Assembly: GCA_947631235.1 (NCBI GenBank)
Contig: CANRKO010000001.1
Location: forward strand, 62,001-126,000
DNA: 64,000 nt
Direction of reading: 5' to 3'
Origin: an uncultured Clostridia bacterium
GTDB lineage: Bacteria; Bacillota; Clostridia; UBA1381
The position numbers and the translations under genes were made by a program. Below the pieces are notes generated by a model. That model was not told the origin of the DNA. It saw nothing but the letters and a program-made list of their open reading frames with translations, and did no database searches. Positions within the stretch are counted from its first letter, which is position 1. Each line of letters opens with the position of its first letter. Shown here in pieces: positions 6,986 to 16,573 of the stretch.

Positions 6986-8212
6986 TCAGTTGTACATATG
7001 GCTCGGTAGTCCGCCGACCATGATAGGCGAAAGCTCCGCCTGAATAAGCGGGTTCGCGTACGAGATAAACTCGGGCGACACGTATGTGCCGTCGTTTATT
7101 ATCCATTCGAGCGGGACTTTTTTCTCGATGTTCGCAATCTTGTTGATGTCGTAAGGCTCGGTGGTACACTGGTAGGGGTTGTTCGTGACGCGGTTAAAAA
7201 TAATCATCTTCGCCGTCTCGCCCCTGAACGCAGCCTCGACCGCGTGACCGCCCGCGACGAACGCCTCGGTTATATCAACTCTCGAAACGATGTGCGACGA
7301 GCATCTCTGCAGTATGCTTAAATCGATCGCTCTCGACTTGCAGCCGTATTCGGCTGTGATGAGGTTCGCGAGGTACTGCGCCGTACCGCCGAGCGTCATG
7401 TGACCGAACGAGTCGGTAAATTTCGCCTGACTCGAAATCTGCTCGCAGACGTACGTGCCGTCGGCAAGCTTTAAACCCTCGCTGACCGCCACGACGATTG
7501 ATTTCTTTTCCTTTCTGAGTTCGCCGACCTTCTGTAAGAATTTTTCGGTGTCGAACGGGAGTTCGGGGAGATAAATAAGGTCTGGACCTATGCAGTCCTC
7601 ACGTTTTGCGAGAGCCGCCGACGCGGTGAGCCAGCCCGCGTTTCTTCCCATTATCTCCACGACGTGTATGTTCTGGTTGCCGTACACGTTCGCGTCCTTT
7701 ATAATCTCCTTCATCGACGTTGCGATAAACTTCGCCGCGCTGCCGTAACCGGGGGTGTGGTCGGTTTCGGCAAGGTCGTTGTCGATAGTTTTCGGCACGC
7801 CCATAAAACGTATGTCGCTGCCCTCTCTCGCGCCGTAGTCCGACAGTTTCTTTATCGTGTCCATCGAGTCGTTGCCGCCTATGTAGAAGAAATATTTTAT
7901 CTCGAGGTTGTTCAGCTTTTGGAAAATCTTCGAATAAATCGCCTCGTTATCGTCAATGTCCGGCAGCTTGAAACGGCACGAGCCGAGGTACGCCGACGGC
8001 GTGCGTTTTAAAAGTTCGATGTGCAGATCCGTCTTGATATGATCAGCCATGTTGATGTAGCGATCCTCCAGAAAACCGGCGATACCGTTTTTCATACCGT
8101 AAATTATTCCCGCTCCGCGGTCGCGCGCGGTCTGAAAAACGCCCGCGAGACTTGAATTGATAACCGACGTCGGGCCTCCCGACTGACCGACAATTACATT
8201 TCCGACACTCAT
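6986..8212 (-). CDS. pfp: 6-phosphofructokinase, PPi-dependent type
   Basis: GGNDSMDT and GVPKTIDND motifs (PPi-PFK-like), GRNAGW. Confidence 0.88.
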   Translation of the reverse strand: MSVGNVIVGQSGGPTSVINSSLAGVFQTARDRGAGIIYGMKNGIAGFLEDRYINMADHIKTDLHIELLKRTPSAYLGSCRFKLPDIDDNEAIYSKIFQKLNNLEIKYFFYIGGNDSMDTIKKLSDYGAREGSDIRFMGVPKTIDNDLAETDHTPGYGSAAKFIATSMKEIIKDANVYGNQNIHVVEIMGRNAGWLTASAALAKREDCIGPDLIYLPELPFDTEKFLQKVGELRKEKKSIVVAVSEGLKLADGTYVCEQISSQAKFTDSFGHMTLGGTAQYLANLITAEYGCKSRAIDLSILQRCSSHIVSRVDITEAFVAGGHAVEAAFRGETAKMIIFNRVTNNPYQCTTEPYDINKIANIEKKVPLEWIINDGTYVSPEFISYANPLIQAELSPIMVGGLPSHMYN

Positions 8213-8436
8213 ATGTAACCTTCCTTTCCGAATTGTTATTTTATTATAATATATCTATTATACACCAATATATTTAAAAAGTCCATAGTTTTATTAGTAT
8301 TTTTTCACAAAAATATTTGCGTAAACCGCCGCGATCAGAAAAAAATTTTACGCAATTATCAACACTTGATAAAAATCGTAAAATATGGTACAATAAATTT
8401 TATTACATCAGGGGCAATGAAAGAAAGGACTATAAT

Positions 8437-9850
8437 ATGAAAGAGAACAGAAGAAATTCATTCGGCGGCACGCTCGGTTTTGTGCTTGCAGCCGCAGGCA
8501 GCGCGGTCGGACTGGGCAATATATGGCGGTTTCCGTCGCTTGCCGCGAAGGACGGCGGAGGACTGTTCCTGCTCGTCTACCTCATACTGACGCTGACGTT
8601 CGGCTTTACGCTGCTCGCGAGCGAGGTGGCGATAGGCAGAAAAACGAGACAAGCCCCGCTCATGGCGTACCGCAACGTTCATAAGGGTTTCGGCTTTTTG
8701 GGGCCCATTGCGTGTCTCGTGCCGTTTATCATACTGCCGTACTACTGCGTGATAGGCGGCTGGGTGCTTAAATACGCCGTCGGATTTGTCACCGGCGCGG
8801 GCGCGGCGATGGCTGACAAATCGTATTTTACAAGCTTTATCACGGGTCAGTGGGAACCGCTTGATATACCTCGTGATATTCCTCGCGATAACCTCGTTCA
8901 TCGTAACGCGCGGCGTAAACAAGGGAATAGAAGCGATGTCGAAGATAATCATGCCGGTACTGATTGTGCTTGTGATAGGTATAGTCGTGTTCTCGCTGAC
9001 GATAAGCCACGACGTTGTGAATGAGGCGGGTGAAACGGTCACGCGGACGGGAGTGGACGGACTTCTCGTATATTTGATACCCGACTTTAAAAACGTGACG
9101 CTCGGCTCTTTCGTCATAACCGTTCTGGACGCTATGGGACAGCTCTTTTACAGCATAAGCGTCGCGATGGGAATTATGGTCGCATACGGCTCGTACGTGC
9201 GCGACGATGCGAACCTTGTAAAATCCATCAGTCAGATAGAGATTTTCGATACGGCTGTAGCGATACTCGCGGGAGCGATGATTATTCCCGCCGTGTATGT
9301 GTTCCAAGGCGCGGAGGGTATGCGTGCGGCTGGCCCGAGCCTGATGTTCGTGTCGCTGCCGAGCGTGTTTTTACAAATGGGCTTTGCCGGCAATATCATA
9401 GGCGCGCTGTTCTTTATAATGGTGCTGTTCGCAGCCGTGACAAGTTCCGTATCCATTCTTGAGGCTGTAACTTCGAGTTTTATGGACGGGTTTAAGATGC
9501 GGCGCAAAACAGCCGCGCTTACCGAAAGCGTGATAGCGCTCGTACTCGGCGTTATAGTGTGCCTCGGCTACAACAAGCTGTATTTTGAACTTACTCTGCC
9601 GAACGGCAGCACGGGACAGATACTCGACGTAATGGACTACGTGTCGAACCAGATACTCATGCCCGTGCTTGCTGTGGGAACGTGTATACTCATAGGCTGG
9701 TTCGCGAAACCGAAGTACGTCGTTGACGAACTTACGAAGAACGGCGAGCATTTCGGCAGAAAGACGCTTTACACGGTAATGGTAAAATACGTCGCGCCGG
9801 TGCTGCTCGCGGTGCTTTTCATACAGGCGATAGGTGTTTTGAAACTGTAA
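8437..9850 (+). pseudogene. Sodium:neurotransmitter symporter (SNF/NSS) family transporter, frameshifted
   Basis: First frame MKENRRNSFGGTLGFVLAAAGSAVGLGNIWRFPSLAAKDGGG...FITGQWEPL; family resemblance continues in another frame as IYLVIFLAITSFIVTRGVNKGIEAMSKI to 9850. One extra base near 8863 explains the break. Confidence 0.85.
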
Positions 9851-9896
9851 AAACGGTGTTAAACGTAAATTTTTCGTGTTGAAATAAAAAAATAAT

Positions 9897-9924
9897 AAAT
9901 TTGTTATGTACAAATAACAAATTT
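9897..9924. promoter_or_regulatory. Palindromic operator candidate
   Basis: AAATTTGTTAT GTACAA ATAACAAATTT, 11-bp perfect arms over the -35 region of a likely promoter (-10 TAAAAT at 9930-9935). Confidence 0.55.
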
Positions 9925-9994
9925 TATGATAAAATATTACACATGTTATGGGAAAATCCCCAAGAAGTTTTAAAAATCGGAAGGAGCGATTATA

Positions 9995-10471
9995 ATGAAC
10001 GACGTAATGGAAACAATAAAGGAACAGGCCGTTAAGCTGAAGGACGGCGCGGTAAAGCTCACACATAAGGTAATCGGCAAGACAAACAACGTGGTTGACC
10101 AGACAAAGGTAAAGTTTGCGATAAGCGACATAAACGGCAAAATAAAAGACGTGTACGCAAAGATGGGCGAGGAAATTTACAAGAGCCATACAGACGGCAC
10201 GGCTGCGCCCGATTTTACCGAGGAGTTTGAAAAGCTGGGCGGTATGTTCGGAGAGATTGCGGATTTGAACGAGCAGCTTAACGAACTTAAAGAGACGAAA
10301 CAGTGCGCAAGCTGCGGCACGTACAACGATAAGGATAACGAGTACTGCTCGAAGTGCGGCGCGCCGCTTTGCGAAACGGTTGAGGAAGAACCTGCCGAGG
10401 AAACTCCCGCCGCCGAGGAAACACCGGCTGCGGAGGAAACCCCCGCTGCGGGCGAGTCGGAGGATGCGTAA
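9995..10471 (+). CDS. Zinc-ribbon domain protein with a Pro/Glu/Ala-rich C-terminal repeat
   Basis: 158 aa; CASCGTYNDKDNEYCSKCG zinc ribbon; (EETPAA)x3 tail. Confidence 0.8.
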   Translation: MNDVMETIKEQAVKLKDGAVKLTHKVIGKTNNVVDQTKVKFAISDINGKIKDVYAKMGEEIYKSHTDGTAAPDFTEEFEKLGGMFGEIADLNEQLNELKETKQCASCGTYNDKDNEYCSKCGAPLCETVEEEPAEETPAAEETPAAEETPAAGESEDA

Positions 10472-10510
10472 TCATTTTGTCTGAATAATTCACAGAAGAA
10501 GGGTGAACAT

Positions 10511-11410
10511 ATGAGTAACAAGGGTATGAACATACAGTCATATGACGGTCAGGACGCTTTTTACAGCGGCACGGACGAGGAGTACGAGGAGTTTCTCAGG
10601 AGGGCGAGCGAAAACATGAATTTTGACGACGAGACGGATCCCGAACCGGTGGAGAATACCCGCAAAATCAACCTCAACGAAACGATAAATCTCCAGAACG
10701 TGATAGACAAGTTCAAAAAGACCGCGGGAGAAATCGGTCACGGCGCAAAGACTATCAAAGATACCGTTGCAGCCAAAATTGATAAACTCATGGAGAAAAA
10801 GCCCGAACAGGACGAGGACGAGACGGAGGAAGAAACGGAGACCGAGACGGCGGAGACCGACAGTGCGGTAAAGGACGTTATAAACGCCGTTGCCGAAGAG
10901 GGCGGCGATATTGCCGGTAAAATAGCAAACTCCGTGACGAGTTCGTTCAAAAAGCTTGACGAGTTCAAGGACGAAATAAAGGGCGAAATGAAGGCTATGG
11001 CTGACGTTCCCGAGCAGGTGGGCGGCGTTGCCGCGAAGATCGACAGCACGGGCGAGGTCATAAGCTCGCTGTCGGAAAAGCTTGACGGTATCGCGAAACA
11101 GCTTGAAGACCTTTCGGCGAAGATGTCGGACGTGAACGCGGAAAACAGTGCGTCCGTCAAGGAAATGACGGAGGAAATCAAGACGATAGGCACGGGCATA
11201 GCGGACGTAAGACAGTCGGTAGGCTCGGTGTCGAGGCTCAACGACAGCGTTTTTGACCTCAAAAACACGCAGCTTAACACAAAGAACGCCGTGTCAAACC
11301 TCGAACTGGCATTCGGACGGCTCAAAAAGAAGTGCGTGCTCGGCATAACGGTTATGAGCATATTGAGCGTGATCATAATCGCGCTCGAAATACTGCTTAT
11401 GCTGTCGTAA
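10511..11410 (+). CDS. Coiled-coil protein with a C-terminal transmembrane anchor
   Basis: 299 aa; long charged helical region and terminal VLGITVMSILSVIIIALEILLMLS. Confidence 0.7.
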   Translation: MSNKGMNIQSYDGQDAFYSGTDEEYEEFLRRASENMNFDDETDPEPVENTRKINLNETINLQNVIDKFKKTAGEIGHGAKTIKDTVAAKIDKLMEKKPEQDEDETEEETETETAETDSAVKDVINAVAEEGGDIAGKIANSVTSSFKKLDEFKDEIKGEMKAMADVPEQVGGVAAKIDSTGEVISSLSEKLDGIAKQLEDLSAKMSDVNAENSASVKEMTEEIKTIGTGIADVRQSVGSVSRLNDSVFDLKNTQLNTKNAVSNLELAFGRLKKKCVLGITVMSILSVIIIALEILLMLS

Positions 11411-11426
11411 CGAAACGAATAAATCA

Positions 11427-11460
11427 AAAGAACAAAGTCGTATGATTTTGTTCTTTTTTT
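11427..11460 (+). terminator. Intrinsic terminator
   Basis: AAAAGAACAAA...TTTGTTCTTTTTTT. Confidence 0.85.
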
Positions 11461-11538
11461 TGTTAAACATATTGCAAAAAAATAAAATCTGTGTTACAAT
11501 TATTGTATAATATTTAATAATAAGGAGGAATTTTACAA

Positions 11539-12192
11539 ATGTTAAAGGAAGATGTTTTAAAGCAGCTTACCGACTGCGGTCTTGTGGCTGTTGTAAGAGC
11601 GAACAGCGCGGAAGAGGCGATTAAAATTTCCGACGCGTGTCTCGCGGGCGGCTGCACGGGTATCGAGCTTACGTTTACCGTTCCCGGCGCGGACAAGGTT
11701 ATCGCGGCTCTCGCGGAGAAGTATTCGAACGGTGAGATGATGCTCGGCGCGGGTACGGTTCTCGACCCCGAAACGGCGAGAATGGCTATTATGGCGGGTG
11801 CGAATTTCGTTGTAAGTCCGGCGTTCAACCCCGAAACGGCAAAGCTTTGTAACCGTTACAGAGTACCGTATATGCCCGGCTGCGCGACGATTACCGAGGT
11901 TATCACGGCTATGGAGGCGGGCGCTGACATAGTTAAGATATTCCCCGCAGACCTGTACGGACCGAAGATTATAAAGGACATTAAAGGCCCTCTCCCGCAG
12001 GCGCAGATGATGCCGACAGGCGGCGTTGACAAGGATAACGTTGCTGACTGGATCAAGGCGGGCGTTGTTGCCGTAGGCGCGGGTTCGTCGCTCACGAAGG
12101 GCGCAAAGACGGGCGACTACGCGGCTATTACGGCTACGGCTAAGGAGTTCATCGCGAACATTAAGGCTGCGAGAGCGGAACTTAAGAAGTAA
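11539..12192 (+). CDS. eda: Bifunctional KDPG/KHG aldolase
   Basis: LVAVVRANSAEEA, GCTGIELTFTVPGA, GAGTVLDPETARMA, KIFPADLYGP, PTGGVDKDN. Confidence 0.93.
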   Translation: MLKEDVLKQLTDCGLVAVVRANSAEEAIKISDACLAGGCTGIELTFTVPGADKVIAALAEKYSNGEMMLGAGTVLDPETARMAIMAGANFVVSPAFNPETAKLCNRYRVPYMPGCATITEVITAMEAGADIVKIFPADLYGPKIIKDIKGPLPQAQMMPTGGVDKDNVADWIKAGVVAVGAGSSLTKGAKTGDYAAITATAKEFIANIKAARAELKK

Positions 12193-12216
12193 TTTAAAGA
12201 AAAGGAGAAAAATATA

Positions 12217-13248
12217 ATGGCAAAAGTTGTTACAATGGGTGAGATAATGCTCAGACTTTCCACCCCCGGCAATCAGAAGTACATTCAGGCTACCCAGTTT
12301 GACATAAACTACGGCGGCGGCGAGGCTAACGTTGCCGTATCGCTCGCGAATTACGGTCATGACGCGGAATTTGTTACAAAAGTTCCGAAGAACCCGATAG
12401 GCGAGTGCGCCGTGGCGGCACTCAGAAAGTACGGCGTTGAGACAAAGCACATCGCGAAGGGCGGCGACAGACTCGGCATTTACTTCCTCGAAACAGGCGC
12501 GTCAATGCGTCCGTCGAACGTTACATACGACAGAGCGAACTCGTCAATCGCTACGGCTACGGCTGCCGACTTTAACTTCGATGAGATTTTTGAGGGCGCG
12601 GACTGGTTCCACTTCACCGGTATCACACCGGCTGTATCGGATGCGGCTGCTGAAATCACGGAACTTGCTTGTAAGGCTGCGAAGGCTCACGGCGTAACAG
12701 TTTCGTGCGACCTCAACTTCCGTAAAAAGCTCTGGTCGAGCGAAAAGGCGCAGAGAGTTATGTCAAACCTCATGCAGTACGTTGACGTTTGCATAGGCAA
12801 CGAGGAGGACGCGGACAAGGTTCTCGGCTTTAAGCCCGAAAATACCGACGTAACAAGCGGCGAATTGAACCTCGCGGGCTACGAGAGCATCTTTAAGCAG
12901 ATGGTTGCGAAGTTCGGATTTAAGTACGTTATTTCCTCGCTCCGCGTATCGAAGTCGGCGTCCGACAACGGCTGGTCGGCTTGCATTTATTCGAGCGCGG
13001 ACGACGAGTTCTATCACTCGAAGGAATACAGAGTTCACCCGATCGTTGACCGCGTAGGCGGCGGCGACAGTTTCGCGGGCGGCACGATATGCGGCTTTGT
13101 GGACGGTAAAAACTTCAAGGACGCTCTTGAATTCGGCGTTGCGGCGTCGGCGCTTAAGCACACTATCCCCGGCGACTTCAACCTCGTTACGAGAGAAGAG
13201 GTTGAGACGCTCGCGGGCGGCGACGGCTCGGGACGCGTACAGAGATAA
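12217..13248 (+). CDS. kdgK: PfkB family sugar kinase, probable 2-keto-3-deoxygluconate kinase
   Basis: GGGEANVAVSLANYGHDAEFVTKVP and RVGGGDSFAGG motifs; directly follows eda. Confidence 0.88.
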   Translation: MAKVVTMGEIMLRLSTPGNQKYIQATQFDINYGGGEANVAVSLANYGHDAEFVTKVPKNPIGECAVAALRKYGVETKHIAKGGDRLGIYFLETGASMRPSNVTYDRANSSIATATAADFNFDEIFEGADWFHFTGITPAVSDAAAEITELACKAAKAHGVTVSCDLNFRKKLWSSEKAQRVMSNLMQYVDVCIGNEEDADKVLGFKPENTDVTSGELNLAGYESIFKQMVAKFGFKYVISSLRVSKSASDNGWSACIYSSADDEFYHSKEYRVHPIVDRVGGGDSFAGGTICGFVDGKNFKDALEFGVAASALKHTIPGDFNLVTREEVETLAGGDGSGRVQR

Positions 13249-13261
13249 AAAATCAAAAATG

Positions 13262-13292
13262 ACGGAACGCAATACGCGTTCCGTTGTTTTTT
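13262..13292 (+). terminator. Intrinsic terminator after kdgK
   Basis: ACGGAACGC AATAC GCGTTCCGT followed by a T-rich run. Confidence 0.85.
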
Positions 13293-13365
13293 TAGAAAAA
13301 GAGAATACATGATGCGTGGCTAACATTGCATAACAGGGGTTATTGTGTTAAAATAATGTTATACT

Positions 13366-13374
13366 GGGGGGGGG
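13366..13374 (+). repeat. G9 homopolymer in the ribosome-binding region of a methyltransferase gene
   Basis: ATACT-GGGGGGGGG-ATTAATT-ATG; seven bases between the tract and the start codon. Confidence 0.95.
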
Positions 13375-13381
13375 ATTAATT

Positions 13382-14332
13382 ATGAATAAGCAATATACGG
13401 TTGCAAGCATGTTTGCTGGTATAGGCGGAATATGTCTTGGCTTTAAGCAAGCCGGCTTTGAAATAGTATGGGCTAATGATGTTGATAAAAACGCATGCAG
13501 AACATATCGACATAATTTGGGAAACGATTATCTGATTGAAGGCGATATACGCAGAATATCCTCAAATACGATTCCTGATTTCAACGTGCTTGCGGCAGGA
13601 TTCCCCTGTCAGCCTTTTAGCATCGCGGGGCGTCAGCATGGATTTAAAGATGACCGTGGCAATTTGTTTTTTGAAATAGCTCGAATTATTGATACCAAGA
13701 GACCTGACGTTATCTTTTTAGAAAACGTGCCTAATTTAGTTGAGCATGATAACGGCAAAACCTTTCTAGTAGTTTTTTCAACTCTTGCTCAATTCGGTTA
13801 TTATGTTAAATATGCTCTGATGCCCGCTCATAAATACGGCAATATTCCACAGACTCGTAACAGAATATATATCGCAGCTTTCAGGGATTTGGCTGCGTGC
13901 GACCGTTTTTCTTTTCCTAAGGAAATCCAACTGACTGTAAAAATCAGCGATATTGTTGATGTACATAAAAAGCAGCATGATATATATTACTATTCTGAAA
14001 ATAACCCTCTTTTTCAGCACATTAAAAATGTAGTCAGAGAACGCGGACGCATATATAATATGTTTAACGGCAAACCGTCAAGAGTTGCCTCCGGTTTGTG
14101 TCCAACACTGCTTGCAGATATGGGCAGACATTCTGACAGAGTGCCTATTGTTTGGGATGATTTCGGCTATCGCAAATTGACTCTGCACGAATGTTTAGCA
14201 ATGCAAGGCTTTCCCCAAAACTATTACTTCCCCAAAACCATTAAAATAGAAAATGCCTATATGCAAATAGGTAATTCTGTATGTGTACCTGTTGTAAGAC
14301 GGATAGCAACAGAGATTATGTACGCCTTTTAA
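13382..14332 (+). CDS. DNA (cytosine-5) methyltransferase
   Basis: FAGIGGICLGFKQAGF, GFPCQPFSIAG, ENVPNLVEHD, QIGNSVCVPV motifs. Confidence 0.95.
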   Translation: MNKQYTVASMFAGIGGICLGFKQAGFEIVWANDVDKNACRTYRHNLGNDYLIEGDIRRISSNTIPDFNVLAAGFPCQPFSIAGRQHGFKDDRGNLFFEIARIIDTKRPDVIFLENVPNLVEHDNGKTFLVVFSTLAQFGYYVKYALMPAHKYGNIPQTRNRIYIAAFRDLAACDRFSFPKEIQLTVKISDIVDVHKKQHDIYYYSENNPLFQHIKNVVRERGRIYNMFNGKPSRVASGLCPTLLADMGRHSDRVPIVWDDFGYRKLTLHECLAMQGFPQNYYFPKTIKIENAYMQIGNSVCVPVVRRIATEIMYAF

Positions 14333-14333
14333 T

Positions 14334-15062
14334 TTAACTGCGACCATATTTTGCTTTTATATCGTCCCATCTAGGGAAATCAATGTCCACACCATAATGA
14401 TTTTTATAACTTCTTTTAAATCTATTTCTCCATTGTGCGCCTTGGGTACGTGTCTCGGGATTTTGATAAATAGTTTCTTCAAAAGCGGCTAAATAATCTT
14501 CCTTGCTTTCAAATACAGGTGTAGTGCTGCGGGAAGGATACCATATGCCAGGTCTCATCTTTTGAAGACTGTTATTCTTATATTGAACAGTTATGGGCCA
14601 ATTCTCCATTGTTTTTGTAATTTCCCATATCTTCTTTAGCCAAAGATCCTTAACTATAACATCCCCTGTTTGCTCATCCATCTTGTAGCCAAAAATAATA
14701 AAATCTGTATCTAAATGATACGGCTTTTCAATTAACTCATTAACAAAAGCCTTAAAGTCTGCAATATCAAAAGCGGGGCTGCTTTCTCTGTTGAAGGCTT
14801 TGACCTCAAGCAAATTTTTTGTGTGGTCTTCCGGGTCGAGATAAATATCCGGCGGCATTTGCGTGTTGGGGTTCGGGTCAAATTCGACATGCCGCGCATT
14901 TAACCAGCCTTCGAGCCATTCCTGTAAGATATTTCCAACCACATCTTTCCTCTTTACTATAATACTTACATCTCCTAAATGAAATCTAATCTGTCCCTTT
15001 ATAGTTTTTATTTTGTCCTCATTGATTAATTTATCATATATATCATACGCTGTTAATTTCAT
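14334..15062 (-). CDS. Type II restriction endonuclease, probable NgoBV/NlaIV family
   Basis: 242 aa, MKLTAYDIYDKL...VVGNILQEWLEGWL...NTQMPPDIYL...LLEVKAF...; overlaps the methyltransferase gene by ATGA. Family assigned by recall of PF09564-like features. Confidence 0.65.
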   Translation of the reverse strand: MKLTAYDIYDKLINEDKIKTIKGQIRFHLGDVSIIVKRKDVVGNILQEWLEGWLNARHVEFDPNPNTQMPPDIYLDPEDHTKNLLEVKAFNRESSPAFDIADFKAFVNELIEKPYHLDTDFIIFGYKMDEQTGDVIVKDLWLKKIWEITKTMENWPITVQYKNNSLQKMRPGIWYPSRSTTPVFESKEDYLAAFEETIYQNPETRTQGAQWRNRFKRSYKNHYGVDIDFPRWDDIKAKYGRS

Positions 15063-16363
15063 TTTCTTGTTTCTCCTTTCTCATATGCGTTTAAAACCCG
15101 TTTTGATACTTCCTTAATTACCGGAACAACGACTGTATTGCCCAAAAGATCATATCCGTCTTCAATATCCACATTAAATATGAAGTCATTGGGATATCCG
15201 AATAATCTTAAACCTTCTCGTAAAGATAAAGGACGTAATCCTTCTCCATCTACAACATAAATATGCTGCATATCCATAGCAACCAATGTCGGAGCAATGC
15301 TGTTTGGGTCTAAAATCTTCCCCACTTCAAATGACATTTTTCCGGCTACAATATTATAGCCTAGGGGGAGTGACTGATCTTGTACGCGATTATGTCCAAC
15401 CTTTTTCTTTGGGTATTCTTTTGTAAGATAACCCATTTCAACAAGGTTTTCCAGCATTTGCTCTAATTCTTCATCATCATAGAAGGTGCGAATTTGGTCT
15501 ATCGTCAGCGGCATACCATCCATCCAGTCAATGCCATATTCTATCGCCCATTTTTTCTTTCGTCGCTCTTTTAACATAATGTTTAAAAGCGCTTTTTCTT
15601 TTTGTGAAATTCTACCTCTATATTCAATATCCCAGCTGTGAATATTGTTACTACCGCCACGTTTATCTTTTATTGCCTTGCCATATAATTCATACGTGGA
15701 ATAATGAGATAGAAGCAACTGTACAAAATGACTGTTTGAAACATCTAATCCCTGTTCCAGAACTGTATCGAGTGTGGTACTTTTTTTTGAAAACCTTTTT
15801 AAGTATGGTTTTTTTTCTTTTGTTCCGACTATATAAATCCTTTTCCGATCCTGAGCAACCCCAAAGTCTTTTGCGTTTAATACCTCCCATGACACCTTAT
15901 ATCCTAAACAGGTTAATTGCCGCAAAATAATACGCAGTGTTTCCCCTATTTTATCTGTCGGTTTTTGTTTATCGTGATTAACCAATCCTTCAACATTTTC
16001 CAAAACAAATCCATTTGGCTTTTTTTCCTTCAGAATGCGTTCCACTTCAAAGAATAAAGTTCCGCGAGTATCTTCAAAACCTAAACGTTTTCCTGCTGAT
16101 GAAAATGCTTGACAAGGAAATCCGGCAAGTAAAAAATCAAAATCCGGAATATCCTTTGTATCAATTTGCGTTATATCTCCATATATAACTTCGTTAGGAT
16201 GGTTTTGTTTTAATACATTAATTGCATACGGTTTTATTTCAGATGTAAATACACACTTATATCCATAGCCCTTTTGGTCACACGCCTGTTCAAATCCCTT
16301 TCTGATTCCGCCAATTCCGGCAAATAAATCAATAAAACGTATTGTTTTATTTGATGTTTTCAT
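15059..16363 (-). CDS. DNA (cytosine-5) methyltransferase
   Basis: FAGIGGIRKGFEQACD, GFPCQAFSSAGKRLGFED, LENVEGLVNHD, LLGNTVVVPVI. Confidence 0.95.
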   Translation of the reverse strand: MKTSNKTIRFIDLFAGIGGIRKGFEQACDQKGYGYKCVFTSEIKPYAINVLKQNHPNEVIYGDITQIDTKDIPDFDFLLAGFPCQAFSSAGKRLGFEDTRGTLFFEVERILKEKKPNGFVLENVEGLVNHDKQKPTDKIGETLRIILRQLTCLGYKVSWEVLNAKDFGVAQDRKRIYIVGTKEKKPYLKRFSKKSTTLDTVLEQGLDVSNSHFVQLLLSHYSTYELYGKAIKDKRGGSNNIHSWDIEYRGRISQKEKALLNIMLKERRKKKWAIEYGIDWMDGMPLTIDQIRTFYDDEELEQMLENLVEMGYLTKEYPKKKVGHNRVQDQSLPLGYNIVAGKMSFEVGKILDPNSIAPTLVAMDMQHIYVVDGEGLRPLSLREGLRLFGYPNDFIFNVDIEDGYDLLGNTVVVPVIKEVSKRVLNAYEKGETRK

Positions 16364-16464
16364 CAGGCATGACCCTCCTTAAAAATTAAATACACTTATT
16401 ATTATAACATATAATCTTTTTGTTTTCAAGATAACAACTTTATATTTGTATCTTTATATCAAAA

Positions 16465-16494
16465 ATATTTACATATAAAATATTTACATATAAA
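16465..16494. repeat. Two tandem copies of ATATTTACATATAAA
   Basis: 15-bp unit at 16465-16479 and 16480-16494. Confidence 0.9.
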
Positions 16495-16573
16495 ATAAAA
16501 AAAGCTATGGACTAATTCCGAAATTTATAGTACAATATATATAAAATATAACCGAATAAAGGAGGAACGCAAC

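Noticed and set aside
9897-9924. Palindrome considered as a Rex site
   Set aside because: Arms TTGTTAT/ATAACAA are separated by 6 bp, not the 4 bp of the Rex consensus, so kept only as an unknown operator.
10381-10450. Short tandem repeats (GAGGAAACTCCCGC-type) considered as CRISPR or VNTR
   Set aside because: In-frame coding repeat giving EETPAA units; no spacers, so not CRISPR.
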